Below, in pieces: positions 45,902 to 58,310 of a DNA stretch of 64,000 bases. The first letter of the stretch is position 1, and each line of letters starts with the position of its first letter. The position numbers were made by a program, and so were the translations under genes. The DNA is from Papilionanthe hookeriana x Papilionanthe teres (lineage: Eukaryota > Streptophyta > Magnoliopsida > Asparagales > Orchidaceae), in the NCBI GenBank assembly GCA_022702705.1, contig CM040427.1, positions 73,213,283 through 73,277,282 on the forward strand, given 5' to 3'. The notes beneath the pieces are model-generated. The model was not told the DNA's origin and did no database searches. It saw only the letters and a program-made list of their open reading frames with translations.

Positions 45902-46565
45902 CAACAACAACAACAAAATCTTTATCCCATTGAGTGGCGTCGACTGCATGAATCCTTTTTCTCCATAGCATCCTATTTAGTGTCATATTTTTATTTAATT
46001 TTAATAAATTAAGATCATTTTTTATACAATAAGCCCTAGTCTTCCTAGGTCTACCTCTGTCTTTCTTAACATAAATTGAATATAACTCATCTACTCTCCT
46101 AATCGGATCATCATATGGTCAACATTTAATGTGACCAAACCATCTAAGATGACTCTTACTAATTTTTTCCGTCACTGGAGCTACACCAACCCTATAATGG
46201 ATATATTCATTTCACATTTTGTCTCTAAGTGTAAAGCCACTCATCCACCTAATCATTCTCATCTCGGCAACAGTTAACTTAGTTTTATGCTTCTCTTTTA
46301 AAGGCCAACATTCAACACCATCGAGCATTGCAAGTCTCACCACCATCTTATAAAATTTTCCTTTCAATCTAAGCGGTACTTTCTATCACACAATAGACCC
46401 GAAGCATTTCTCCACTTCATCCAACCAACTTAAATTCTACTAATAACATCCCCATTTATATGACCATCACTTTGAATAATAGACCCAAGAAATCTAAATC
46501 GTTCACACCTTTTAATAATTTGATCACCTACAGTTACACTTCTGTCACTAGAGCTACTACTAAAA
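45902..46565 (-). pseudogene. 3' end of an RTE-type LINE
   Basis: On the - strand, broken frames give the end of an RTE reverse transcriptase: CERFRFLGS-like text, ECWPLKEKHKTKLTVAEMRM, IRWMSGFTLRDK, VAPVTEKISKSHLRWFGH and RGRPRKT. The 3' tail is a TTG repeat (GATTTTGTTGTTGTTG), the hallmark of plant RTE elements. The imperfect duplication on both sides and the missing 5' part show a 5'-truncated insertion. Several stops and frameshifts. Confidence 0.88.
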
Positions 46566-46579
46566 TCACATAATACTGA

Positions 46580-47190
46580 GAAACAAAAAAATTATAATTA
46601 TAATAATAGATAATGTTATTGTAATATTGGTTTTAAAATCCAAATGGTCAATTCCATTGGAAAACTTATTTTCTAAAGATAATTTATTTTCTTGACAAAT
46701 CAAAGTTTATTAATAAATGATATCTTCTATTAATGTTACAACGACATATTTACAAGAAGAAAAAAATACTAAAAAAAATAATACAAAAATAAAGTTAAAA
46801 AGAGTGAGGTCTCAAAGTCAATATAAATAATGAATAATTTGTCATTCTAAGAAGACAGGGACCAAGAAATTAAAAGGGATCTTGTTTGCCTCTATGCAAT
46901 TAATATTGAACATGTACATGTTGGAAATCCTAGCAAAACAAAAGCCATCTAGAAGAACTTTTAAGATCATATGACTCAGAAAGAAGAGGATCTTGGTTGC
47001 CTTGCTACCAAAGGTGTCGTTTGGGACAACACCTACCGAATGTTTGAGGTGGGCAGTGTGCCCATTTTAGAGACAAAATCGAGGAATTCATTCACGACAC
47101 ACAACCTCAACATATATTGTATTATTATATAGTAACACAGAGACCATCAAGAAAAACTCCTATGGTCCTATATATCATCATAGACCTCAA
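46580..47190. other. No recognisable gene
   Basis: AT-rich. GGTGTCGTTTGGGACAAC at 47030-47047 may be an inverted end paired with text near 48490. Confidence 0.35.
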
Positions 47191-47199
47191 AAGAATAAA

Positions 47200-47990
47200 A
47201 AAATAATATGAGTAATATGACAATTAGGAGTGATATGTAAATGTCCTAGAATTTATGTTATGCCAAAAATTTTTTGTCCCAGCCTTCCATTTTTTCGTAT
47301 AATACTATGCAATAATAATACATTTAGGAATTTGATTTATAAATACCTTAGAAGTGTGTAGTACGTCAAAAATTCCATGTCCAAGCCCTCTATTTTTCTT
47401 TATAATATTATGAAAATATGGCATTTACAAGTTTGATATGTAAATACATCACAATTGTGTGGAATGCCAAAAGTACTAGACAATGCACTAATATGTAGTA
47501 ATATGACATTTTGGAGTTTGCTATGTAAATACATCTCATTTGCGTGGTATACTAGAAATTCTCTATTCATCCCCTCCATTTTTTTCTTAAAATATTATGC
47601 ATGCAATAATAACATATAGAAGTTTATGTAAATATGTTAGCATTGTGTTATACCGGAAACTTTTTTTCCAAACCCTCCATTTTTTTCTGATAATAAAATG
47701 CAGTAGCATGACATTTAGAAGTTTGATATGTAAATATATCATAATTTCTATGCTAAAGATTCTCTGTCTAAGCCTTTCAACTTTTCCCATATTGTCATAC
47801 ACTACTATGACATTTAGGTGTTAGATACCTAAATACATCAGGATTGTGTAGTATGTCATAAATTTTCTGTTTAAGCTCTCCATTTTTTCTTACAGCACTA
47901 TGCAAATATGACATTTAGGAGTTTGATACATAAATGCATAAGAAACGTGTGGTATATCAGATATTCTCTTTCATAGACTTCCATATTTCC
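47200..47990. repeat. Tandem repeat, about 100-bp unit, 8 copies
   Basis: The anchor ACATTTAGGAGTTTGATATG and variants recur with starts (at the C) near 47222, 47321, 47422, 47507, 47613, 47712, 47811 and 47912. Steps are 85-106 bases, mostly 99-101. Each unit also has a TGTGTGGTATGCC-type and a CCCTCCATTTTTT-type block. Copies are well diverged. Confidence 0.87.
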
Positions 47991-48587
47991 ATACAATACA
48001 ATGCAGTAAAATAATATTTATGTGTTTAAATCCTAAAATCATATAAACAACATCTATGAAAACCATCAAATGGAAAATTACCTAAAACTAAAGCAAAGAA
48101 AGTTAACATGAAGCCAAACAATAGTCATACAGAGAAAGAAAACTCACCTATAGGGAGATAGAGAGAGAGCATTAAACATGTAGTGAATGAGAAAAATAAA
48201 AAATCAGCACAAAGAAAATGAATCGCAATGGCATAGAGAAGATATTAATACTAGAACCATGTTGTTATAGGAAAGTTTATCACAAATATGGTGTGTTATA
48301 TTCAAAATGGCATAAGAGTAAATCTCTACCAAATTATAATAAAACCGCAGAATGCAGCCCGTCATGGAGAAAGGGAAGAGGTCACATGCTGCCAATCTAC
48401 GTCATGATTTTCTTTGTCTTAAGCATGCTGCTTGCCTCAAACAAACAGATGATGTGTTTGGAGAGCGCACTGTTCTGGCGCTGCCACCTCAAACAGCACC
48501 TAGGTCAAGAAATTAGTATGCATATTATAAGTCTCTTCTTTTATTTTAAATCATTTATTAACATTATTTATCATATTTAGTTGTTAG
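47991..48587. other. No recognisable gene
   Basis: A 120-residue open frame at 48218-48580 has no recognised motif and odd composition. It is probably chance. Confidence 0.4.
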
Positions 48588-48592
48588 CTCAT

Positions 48593-50295
48593 TGAACCGC
48601 CCTGCGCACTTTGCATTAATTTAAAATTGCTTTTATTTGATAAAGATGCGTATAAAAATATTCAATAATCGCAGACCTATCTTTCAACGCAAGTATACTT
48701 ATCGCTTAAGTAATACAGAGCTCTAATGGAGTCCTGGATATCGATCCCATAGGGATATTTCAGAGGCTACGGATTAGGATTATAGAAACTAATTTAGAAT
48801 CACAACTTTGTAAATCGAATTGCCTTTCTGTCACTAATATGCAATCGTAAATAAGATGGAATTTTTAAAATAAACTAATTCTACTAACAGTTAACTAATT
48901 CTACTAATAAAGTGAAGTTCAAATCTATAAGCAAGAATTGTTCTCCTTGTTAAGAAATCTAAGTGAATGGATAATTAGAATTAGTTTAAAATGTGTTGTG
49001 CCAAATATGAGCATACATATTCTTTACCCTTTGGTCCAGGCATAAAGAACATTCACTAATCCTATGCTTGGTTACTGAATCTGCGGCTATGCTGGGAGGA
49101 TACCAGCTCTCACTTCAGAGTTCCCACGTTCCCCTCGCCTAAGGGCTAACATCTACACTTCAGCACCCAAACGATAGGATCAAATTGAGTATTTTAGTCT
49201 GTCACTCTAAATCTCCAATTCTATGCCCGATGAATATTAGTTCTCTATTTATTTGCACCCTACTTTTAAGGACTTTGACCTCCCTAAATCTCGGATGTAT
49301 TCACTATAGTTGTTAAACTCAACATATTTTAACTAATCAATTGGTCAGATTGAAAGTAAATTAAGATTTAAGTAAAAAGATTATCACAACTTCTTTTAAA
49401 ATTTTCTTGGCACACTAATTCAAATTACCATTTCACGAAAATATCAAAACAAGGATAAATACAAAAAAACTACTCAAATTTCATAGAGGATACGATAAAA
49501 CTTGGATTTCATATATAAAAATAAAGTTTTACAGACTAAAATAAGTAAATACAACTTATCTCAAATTCCTCCCCAAGCAAACTCCTTGAAGTTCCTCTGA
49601 ATCTCTTCCTTTCTTTTCAGCACACAGAATTCTTCTTCAAAATGGCAAGGAGGAAGAAATCTCTCCCTTCCCTTCCACTCTTTCAATCTCTCAAATAATT
49701 CCTCACTAAATATCACTAATTGAACTCACTCTCTAAAACTCTAATGGAAACAAAACACTAACTAACACTCACTGAAAATAACAGATAACAACAATGGATA
49801 CTAGTGGACTCCCTTTTTGACACTATACGACACTAACGGACGCTAACAGACTCTTTTTACGACCCCAAATTGTTTCTTTTAAAGTAGTTGAAGATTTTCC
49901 AAGAGTTTTCCAAGCATCCCATCAAAAATCGTCCACATTCGATGTACCTCGTAAGAGAACCGTCGATCTCGCCGTCGGCGGCCTTCTATAATACTTAGCC
50001 TTGGACCCTCTTCATAAGGCTCCGCTGTCGGCGGCCTCGATCTCGCCGTCGGCGGGCTTCCTTGTAATATTTTCTGAACTCTCGGGAAAAACACGCCGTT
50101 GGTGCCCTAGATCAAAGTTTATTCTTTTTGGTACTTTTTGCTCCAAATTCGCTCATTTTTGCATTTTTTTCTCTCCATTGTCCATAAATTAACATTCCTG
50201 CAGAAAAATATCAAAAATACCCTTCTTTAAAGTGCAATATTGTCAAAATCAATATAAAATATGCATAAAAATCTTAACATTTTTTCATTGGGTCA
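48593..50295 (-). mobile_element. Solo LTR of an Athila-type family, about 1.7 kb
   Basis: Shares the LTR core with elements 1 and 2 (AACGCAAGTATAC, GAGTCCTGGATATCGATCCC, CCCACGTTCCCCTCGCC). Proposed ends are TGAACCGCC and TTGGGTCA, with flanking CTCAT and ATCAT, one mismatch in five. No internal genes lie nearby. It carries a reduced palindrome array. The left end is less certain than the right. Confidence 0.7.
49968..50105 (-). promoter_or_regulatory. GC palindrome array in the second solo LTR
   Basis: Intact motifs at about 49968-49982 and 50043-50057, a variant (CCGCTGTCGGCGGCC) at about 50022, and a decayed one at about 50092. Centres at about 50029 and 50050 keep the 21-bp pair. Confidence 0.7.
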
Positions 50296-50553
50296 ATCAT
50301 CATATAGTGTGATACTTATTTCAAGCAAATGAAAAAGGTTGAGGGGGCCATGGCGAATTATAGTATTCATATATCAAGGAGTAGTGTGAAAACTTTTTTT
50401 TTACTTTGTCTGTCACAGTTATTCATCATGTATCTAACAAATCATGAAACATTAATAGAATGATCAAATGAAATCATATAAATATGTCTCACACCATAGA
50501 TATGAAAGTGAGTCAATCTAGGTAAACCTAAAAGAAATTCGATGAAATATCAT
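50296..50553. other. Spacer between solo LTR and element 2
   Basis: About 260 bp of AT-rich sequence without features. Confidence 0.5.
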
Positions 50554-52098
50554 TGACAGGTTCGGGGCGGAAATGTATAACTATATAAATGTTTAACCAG
50601 TATAAAAATAATATTCAATAATAGCAAAGTTACCCCTTTTATCAACGCAAGTATACGTATCGTTCAAGTAATACAGGGCTCTAATAGAGTCGTAGATATC
50701 GATCCCACAGAGAAGTTAGAGATTATGAACTAATTTTTAGTAGATGCAAATACTATCTAGTATACGAAAATAAAGAACACTTACACTAAACTCTATTACT
50801 AATTTTTGAATGGAAGATTGCAATTTAGCAAAGTATATTTCCCCTTGTTTAAGAGAATTAAGTGAAAGAATAATCAAACTAGTTAGAATTATATTGTGGC
50901 AAATAGGAGCATTCCTATTCTTTATCCTTTGGTCCAGGCATAAAGAATATTGACTAATCCTATGCTTGGTTACTGAATCTACGGCTAGGCTGGGAGGATA
51001 CCGACTCTCACTTCGGAGTTCCCACGTTCCCCTCGCCTGAGGGCTAACATCTACACTTCAACACCCAAACGATAGGACCAAAGTGAAGATTTTAGTCTGT
51101 CACTCTAAAATATTCAATCCTACGCCCGATAAATAATATTTCCCTATTTATTTGCACCCTCTTTTCAAGGTTTTTGCTTTCCCTGAATCTTGGATGTAAT
51201 ATTTACTTTAGTTGTGAAATCAACATATTTTAACAGTTCAATTGGCCAAATTGAAAGTAAATTAAGATTCAAGTTAAAGATTATCTTAATTTTTTATTTA
51301 ATATTTTAGGCACAACTAATTTAATTTTCAATTTCTCAAAAATCTCAAAAACAAGGAGAAATACAGAGAAAACTACTCAAAATGCATAGGAAGAATAACA
51401 TAAAACTTGGATTTCATATAAAATTAAACTTATAAAACAACAGACAAAACTTATCTTGAATTTTCTCCCAAGCGTACTCCTCAAGTTCCTCCGACTCTTC
51501 CTTCGTACAACACACTCAATTAAACTCACTAATATACTCTCTAGAACACACTCACACACTAAATACACTAATAAAACACTTAAAAATGACACACCAAGGA
51601 CACAAAGAAGACACACAGAGGACTCTAATTCGGCCTAAAATCGTCTCTATTTAAAGAGAAAGAAAGATTTCCAATGATTGCTTAATCACTTCTTCAAAAA
51701 GCGTCCAGATTCAATGTATTCTGCTTGAACCGACCTTCTCGCCGTCGGCGGGCTCGTTGGCGCCGTCGGTGGGCCTCTAGAACGTAGACCAACTGCTCAA
51801 GCTCGCTGTCGGCGGGCTTGATCTCACCTTCGGCGGGCTCCTTTATAATATATTCAAATGCTCTTGGGAAAAACACGCCGTCGGCAGCCTATTCCTCGTC
51901 GTCGACGGGCTAGTTCAATTTTTATCTCTTTTAGTCCTTTTCGTTCCAGATTCGCTCCTTTTTCCATCTTTTTGCTCCATTACCTATAAATCTTCATACC
52001 TGCAATAAAACATAGAAAATATCTTTCTTTAAAGTGCAATTTCATCAAAAGTTAATATAATATTGGTATGAATTTTTCAATACATTTTTCTCTGGTTA
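50554..52098 (-). repeat. Element 2 3' LTR, 1545 bp
   Basis: Starts TGACAGGTTCGGGGCGG and matches 62575-64000. It ends TCTGGTTA where TCA might be expected, probably a point change. Holds a TATA-like TCTCTATTTAAAGAGA (51644-51659) and the palindrome array. Confidence 0.93.
51738..51909 (-). promoter_or_regulatory. GC palindrome array, element 2 3' LTR
   Basis: Centres at 51745, 51766, 51809, 51830, 51881 and 51902. Spacings are 21, 43, 21, 51 and 21 bp. The same plan as element 1, with 21 instead of 22 inside each pair. Confidence 0.85.
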
Positions 52099-52112
52099 AA
52101 ATCCCCCAAACT
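52099..52112 (-). other. Element 2 polypurine tract
   Basis: The - strand reads AAGTTTGGGGGATTTT next to the 3' LTR, the match of the element 1 tract. Confidence 0.75.
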
Positions 52113-53484
52113 TAACTATTACTTGTCCTCAAGTAATCTTGATACCACATAAAAGTATTGATTATTTGTAATAAAGCTTTAATTCAGAAATACTATGAAT
52201 TTGATTTAAATAAATATTATAGTAAAGTTTATTAGAAAGATTTTTAGATAATTAAATTAATTCTATAGATATAAGGTTATTTAGTCATCAAGTTTAAGAT
52301 TTCTATTCTTCTATTTATTTCATGAATTACTATATATTACAATATTAAATTACTTAAGATATTCAGATGATAGGAAATTAATGAAAACACTACTTAGTAA
52401 AATACTAATCCATATATATAAGTTCGAAATGTAATCGAGTTTACTTTTTAGGTTGATTCAAATGAAGCCAATTTTTGATAAGGCATCTCCTCAAGCTTCT
52501 CCTCACTTACTTTTTCTTTTCATTTGGATTGTATTTCAATCCTATATATATATATTTTTTCTTTTTCTTTTCAGGGATTGTTTTTCAATCCTTCTTTTTT
52601 TTCTTTTTCAAGTGAGAATTATTGTATCTGAATAGCCTGTTAATAATTTTGAACTTCATTTTCCTCTTCCTAAATTTGAAACTTGAAACATTTCTTTACC
52701 TTATATGTATTTCATAGTTTTTACTTCATTGAGTTTCAATCTTTTCTTTCTCAACTAAATATTTAAGAATTTAATATTTTAAAATATAGTTTTCCTTACT
52801 TTAAATAGTTAACTATATTCTTATCATTTTATTCCAAATATCTTAATCCACAAAATTAGTTTAATTACTTAAAATATTTCTTTTAACCTTCTATAATAGT
52901 TAAATAAATTAATTCTAGTTTACTGAATTAAATTCATTACAGAAAATCATTTTATAATAATTTTTGAAAATATTTAATTGAGAACAATTTAATAATTAAA
53001 TTTTTGTTTTTCCCTCCCCCAAACTTAAATTTTTCTATCTAATCATAAAGGGTGAAAAGAAAACATACTGTAAAATTAAATCATACATTCGTGTTTTAGG
53101 TATTTCTCTTCTTGAAGTTATGCAGGTTCTTTCATCACTTAATTAACTTGTACTATTAATAACTTTCTACATACATATAACATCAAAGAATTTGCTGGGT
53201 AAAGAAATTTTGAAATAAGTACAAAATACTAACACAATTTCCTACTAAATTTAATTATTTTACTAATTGAAGTACTAAGTACAATTAACACAACATCCAC
53301 ATACATTTCACTAATGCATTACAATCACAGTCTGAGATATAAAAATTTAAAGCTACACAAATTTAACTTACACAACAAAGTTTAAATGTCTTACACAACA
53401 TAGTAATCCAAATACATAAACAAACAACAATACTAAATTGATGAAAAAAAACAAACACCTAACATAAATATCTAATTATAGAGT
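52113..53484 (-). other. Element 2 3' untranslated region
   Basis: AT-rich and non-coding, collinear with 14124-15453. The block AAGGCATCTCCTCAAGCTTC recurs near 52481. Confidence 0.6.
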
Positions 53485-54658
53485 CTAATCTTTAGCATCA
53501 AAATCCCAAGCTATATCCTCATCTCCTTGTTCAGCAGGTGGAGTAGGTTGGTAGTGAGTATAACGAGGGCACTCAGAAAATATTACATCAAGCTCAACTC
53601 TCCTATAACGATTCTCAGCATCATAGTAGGCTATCTCAAACTCAGAATGCCTCTGGAGATATTCACTGTCATAATCATATGTTATAATCATGTCTCAGCT
53701 CTAATCCTCCAATCCTTTGATCTATTTGATCCAACCTTTCATCCATTTCTCAAAACTTTTCCGTTGCAGAGTTAATTCATTCATCAAATCATAAAGGGTA
53801 GGAGAACTATAGGTAGGAGGGTCATAACTAGTAGAGGGAATGTCCCTACTAGTAGAAGGTGCAAAGCCCATAATCCCAGATCTCCATCCTTTGTGGGATT
53901 CATAGGTTTTTATATTAGCCTTGGTAATGGGTTTCATAGGTTTAACCCATTCCTCATCATCTCCGGCCTCTACTCCAGACAGCGTAGTGCATAAATCAGA
54001 CCAGGATGTCCTAGTCCTCCTCCACTTTCACTTTTTGCAATGGCTAATATATTTTTATAAAAAATACTTCCCACATTTATATTTCTGTGGTTCTGAATAC
54101 AAAAATTCAGAACTTCTCTATCTCTTGAAACTTCACTATGATGATAAGTGGGTAGAAAAGTAGAGCAAATAAAATAATGCCAAGCCTTAGAGGTTGCATT
54201 TAACATAAAAAGAGGGAAGTTTACCCGTTCACGCTGCTTAATTTTCCAAGTCCCTTCCCATCAGTGAGAAAGTTAATCACCTCCTCCAACGGTCCTTCCA
54301 TTGTTCCAAATGTATTGTATTAGCTGGTATGAAGATCTTGTACTTCGTAGAAAGAATTAATACGTGCAGCATTAAAATCAACTAAAAATCCTCTAACCTT
54401 TATAGGTCCATCCTCTATCTAGGTCAAATTGGCATAAAACTCCTTTACGACTTCAACTGCAGCTCTGTTCGTCGTATAACAGAAATTTTCCCATCTTCTT
54501 TCTTTGAATATCTGTTCTACTTCTCCTCCCGGATTCTTGAAAACTTTATCATGGATGCATTTTCTTGCTTTGATACTAAAGTTGTATCTTGACTGAACCT
54601 TAGCATTCACAAATCTTGTCTCATCAAAATCTAGTCGTCTCTTTTATCGTGGAGTCAT
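53485..54658 (-). pseudogene. Accessory ORF B of element 2
   Basis: Starts at the ATG ending at 54658 (Met-Thr-Pro-Arg), followed almost at once by a stop. Segments: RRLDFDETRFVNAKVQSRYN, EVEQIFKERRWENFCYTTNR, VEVVKEFYANLT, SKAWHYFICSTFLPTYHH, SGGGLGHPGLIYALR. After frameshifts the C-terminal part follows (YLQRHSEFEIAYYDAE...AWDFDAKD). It is collinear with ORF B of element 1 including the end. It lacks signal peptide and membrane segments. The family is as for ORF A; the biochemical role is unknown. Confidence 0.78.
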
Positions 54659-54864
54659 TTCTTGATCTATCAAATTTACAAAAATCTCAACTAAATTCCA
54701 AAATAACACTGGAATGGCTTCCAAAGGTGACTTAAAGTAATCTAAAATAAATTCCATGAATTTCTTCGAACTATTTTCTTCATATTTTGATTTTTCCAAA
54801 ATCCAAAATGTGGAAGAAATACATGGTGAAAATAAAAAAATTTTGCATGGGAGTGAAGCTCTTA

Positions 54865-54873
54865 CCAAGGGAA
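54865..54873 (-). other. Conserved splice donor in ORF B leader, element 2
   Basis: The - strand reads CCTTG|GTAAGAGC, matching the donor at 16857. The acceptor position near 54717 reads TTTGGAAGCC instead of TGTAGGAAGCC, so splicing at that site would be lost in this copy. Confidence 0.45.
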
Positions 54874-55014
54874 GATGAAATCCGGTGTCAAAATGTGTTG
54901 AAACTGCTCCAAATCCAAGATCTCTCAAGCCCTAGGTCGGTTTTTTCGAAGTTTTGAGGAAGGGGACAATGAATAGTGACGGTTGACCGGTCCAATAAAG
55001 GTATTTTTCGAGAC

Positions 55015-55122
55015 CTCGCCGTCAGCAGGCAAAATCTCACAGTTGGCGAGCTAATTAATTCAAATAGGTTAAAGTCTCTGGAAAAAGTCGCCATCGGCGG
55101 CGTCGATCTCGCTGTCGGCGGG
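55015..55122 (-). promoter_or_regulatory. GC palindrome array upstream of ORF B, element 2
   Basis: Centres at 55022, 55043, 55094 and 55115, spaced 21, 51 and 21 bp. It is about 364 bp from the ORF B ATG to the nearest centre; element 1 has 362. Confidence 0.8.
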
Positions 55123-55451
55123 CTTTTTCGGAAATTAAAATATTTTAATATTTTTTAATTTTTTAATTCATTTTAAACCTCATTAATGTCCGATCAATTG
55201 ATTAAATATATTTTATTGTGATTAGATACTATTTTAACTCAATTAAATTCACACAACACAAAACATCACAAATTTTATATAAAATCCAAGTGTTTACAAT
55301 ATTCGTACACCACATTACTAACAAGGTATTTCTCAACCTTAATATGTCAAATTCAGCGTCGCAATCCAAACCACAATACTCAAAACACTGAAAATAAACA
55401 AACAATGCATAATCTCATCTATACTGAGATCAAATATAAAAATCTAAAATA

Positions 55452-56666
55452 TCAACAGTGCAGATCACAATTTATATTCAAACTAACACAACACATAAAC
55501 AAATACGATTGTCTTCTACTCGCAGGATCAGTGCTAAACTCATCTCTGATACCACCGATAGAACGTAAATGAACGAATAGATTGTAGAAGGGTCTGTAAG
55601 GAAATTCTTCAGTAGAATCTTCTTTTATCCATCCTTTCTTTCTCATAAGCCGTATGAAACTAGCCTCAAGATGTCTAGAATGATTGAAGTGTTCTTTCAT
55701 CCTCCAGTCAATATGATCAAATAAATCAGAGATGTTATTAATTGAAGTCATCATGTTTTGTACCTCTTTTTCCAGTCCTTTGAGTTCTCGTAAGATCAAA
55801 TCAGTTTTATCAGTTAAGGGCCTGATTGAAAAAGAACTCTGAGATGTTTGATCCACAATAATGGCTCCATCGTTATCATCATCCAGTGTAGGAAACATAT
55901 CAGTTGGATTTAAAGGTTTCCAAGGAAGAAGTACCTTCTCGCATGCTTCATATGAAACTTGGTACTGACTGCATAGTGCAAAAATTGTAGAAAGATGTCC
56001 AAGCCCATAAATTGATCCATGAACAATCAGGCCTAAAGCAGACTTCACAATAATTGAACTAACATCAATAGGTAGTCTCGCTTGAATACAATAATTCAGA
56101 ATTGTGCTCCTTAGAAACTTTATTGAACCTCATAGTGGGTAATAGTTTTGAAGAAATAAAGAAGTTCCAGTGTTTAGAAACGGGGTTTAGAAGTGATGCA
56201 AAATACTAACATACCTGTCTCCTCTTGTTTCCCAATCTTCTGCTTCATCAGTTAAATAACAATAGATCTCATTCATATTATTCCTTGTAGGGACAAAGTT
56301 GGAGTAGTGGCAAACAGGTGTATTCTCAATTGAATATAACTCATTAATTCTAGGAGTGAAAGTTACCCGTCTGCCTCACACATAGACGACTCCGTTATTG
56401 ATTCCATGTAGATTGGAATAGAATTCTTTTACCACAGGGATGACTACTGCAGAAGTGGTATAACACAATACTTCCCAACGTCGTCGCACAATCATCTCCT
56501 CGATAGGCGTTGTTGAATTCTATACTCCTCTATTCACGAATCCTTATTCTTTGATCAATCTCTTTTTCATCATTACTTTATTGAAGATTCACTGGGCCTC
56601 GCAACTGATAAATTTTCTTCGATTGAACACTCGAGATCTAGGGATTTCAAGGTGATTGGATGCCAT
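55452..56666 (-). pseudogene. Accessory ORF A of element 2
   Basis: Starts at the ATG ending at 56666 (MASNHLEIPRSRVFNRRKF). Segments: RRRWEVLCYTTSAVVIPVVK, EFYSNLHGINNGVVYV, ENTPVCHYSNFVP, then an open stretch of 198 residues at 56048-55452 with ALGLIVHGSIYGLGHLSTIF, KEVQNMMTSINNISDLFDHI (coiled-coil-like) and MKEHFNHSRHLEASFIRLMR. It is collinear with ORF A of element 1. Stops lie in the N-terminal half. As in element 1, its own palindrome array lies upstream. Confidence 0.8.
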
Positions 56667-56809
56667 AATGATGAGTTTTGGTGGAGTTTCAAATCGTTTT
56701 TAGGAAGTAGATAGTTTAGAATTCGAGTTCTAGGAGTTTTTAAAGAGTTAAAACACTTAGAATCGCCAGAAACCGTCAAAATAACTCCCTAAACTGTTCA
56801 TTCACTGAT

Positions 56810-56919
56810 CTCACCGTTGGTGGCAACGATCTCGCTGTCGGTGGGATTCATTTAAAAAATTAAACTGAATTTGGCGGGCAGAACTCGCCGTCGGCGGGAT
56901 CATTCTCGCCATCGGCGGC
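56810..56919 (-). promoter_or_regulatory. GC palindrome array upstream of ORF A, element 2
   Basis: Centres at 56817, 56838, 56891 and 56912, spaced 21, 53 and 21 bp. The nearest centre is about 150 bp from the ORF A start, compared with 141 in element 1. Confidence 0.82.
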
Positions 56920-57080
56920 CAAGGCAAAATTTGCCCTTTTTTTCTCTGGTCTGAATGCTTTCCAAAATTTTCTATGGATCCAATATCTTGATGAATATAA
57001 GGGTAAATTTGAGTAGTAGAAGTACAAACTAATAATAAATTAAACAAATATATAATCATTGTACGTAAATAAAGATAACT

Positions 57081-57130
57081 AGGGGTTGCCTCCCATAAAG
57101 CGTTTGGTTTAACGTCGTCAGCCCGACCTA
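57081..57130 (-). other. Conserved block after integrase, element 2
   Basis: The - strand has GGTCGGGCTGACGACG, TTAAACCAAACGC and GGGAGGCAACCCC, matching 19171-19219. Confidence 0.55.
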
Positions 57131-57139
57131 TTCAGGTTG

Positions 57140-58310
57140 TTAATCAGGTTGACTGAGCATTAAAACCTCTTTTAAATTTGGTCTTTTACCCTCAAAATAT
57201 GGTTCTAATATGTGTCCATTTACTTTAAATCTGTTTCCAGTCTTTGGATCTTCAATTTCAACAGCTCCGTATGTAAATACTTGAGTTATAGTGAAAGGTC
57301 CTAACAATCGAGATTTCAATTTCCCAGGAAATAATTTCAGCCTTCTATTGTACAACAATACTTCTTGTTCTGGTTCAAAATTCTTTTGGTTAATCTTCTG
57401 ATCATGCCATATCTTCATTTTCTCTTTATAAATTCATCATTATTATAGGATTCATTCCTTAATTCCTCTAATTCATTCATCTGCAACAATCTCTTCTCCC
57501 CAGCATCTTTCAAATTACAATTAAATTCTTTAATCGCCCAATACGCTTTATGCTCTAATTCAACTGGTAAGTGGCAAGTATTTCCATAAATAAGTCTGTA
57601 AGGAGTCATTCCAATCGGGGTTTTATAAGCAGTTATGTATGCCCATAATGCAGTGTCTAGTCTTGTGGACCAATCTAATCTACTAGGGTTTACAGTCTTT
57701 TCTAAAATTTGTTTAATTTCTCGATTAGAAACTTCAGCTAATCCACTGGTCTGTGGATGATAAGCGATCGATGTTTTATGAATAATATTAAACTTTTCTG
57801 CCAATCTGTGAATATATTTATTCCTAAAATGGGATCCTCCATCAGTGATAATCACTCTCGGCATTCCGTATCTTGTGAAAATATTTTTCATTAAAAATTT
57901 TGAAACACTCTTATCATCATAATGAGGTAAGGCCTGTGCTTCAATCCATTTAGAAACATAATCAACAGCAACTAATATATATGAGTTTCCAAATGAAGGA
58001 ATAAATGGTCCCATGAAATCTAATCCCCAAACATCAAAAATTTCAACTTCTAATATAAAATTCAGAGGCAATTCATTTCTTCTAGATATATTACCTACTA
58101 TTTGGCATTTATCACAAGTTTTGATATTTTTATAAACATCTCTAGATAGAGTAGGCCAATAAAATCCAGATTGTAAAATTTTATATGCAGTTTTATCAGT
58201 CCCGAATTGTCCTCTAAATTCAAAATCGTGAGATTTTTGAATAATCTGTTCAGTTTCTTCATAAGGCACACATCTTCTAATAATTAGATCCTTACATTGC
58301 GTATATAAAT
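57140..58310 (-). pseudogene. Integrase of element 2
   Basis: A 284-residue open stretch (58269-57415) holds the zinc-binding region (TCDKCQ present; the second His replaced by Gln in FRGQFG), the core with Asp in WGLDFMGPF, Asp in IITDGGSHF and Glu in AEVSNREIK, and the PVELEHKAYW block. A frameshift near 57415 separates the C-terminal domain with KLKSRLLGPFTI and KEVLMLSQPD (57418-57140). The catalytic residues are all present, so only the frameshift and the zinc-finger change are visible defects. Confidence 0.92.

Noticed and set aside
47023..48504. 1.5-kb transposon with inverted ends around the 100-bp repeats
   Set aside because: The ends (GGTGTCGTTTGGGACAAC and the inverse of CACCTCAAACAGCACC) match only partly and no target duplication was found, so it is mentioned only as a possibility.
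48218..48580. 120-residue open frame
   Set aside because: Composition is odd, no motif was recognised and it overlaps an opposite frame; chance is likely.
53722..56666. env-like gene in element 2
   Set aside because: ORF A and B have no signal peptide, membrane helix or furin-like site, and match a plant-transposon protein pattern instead.
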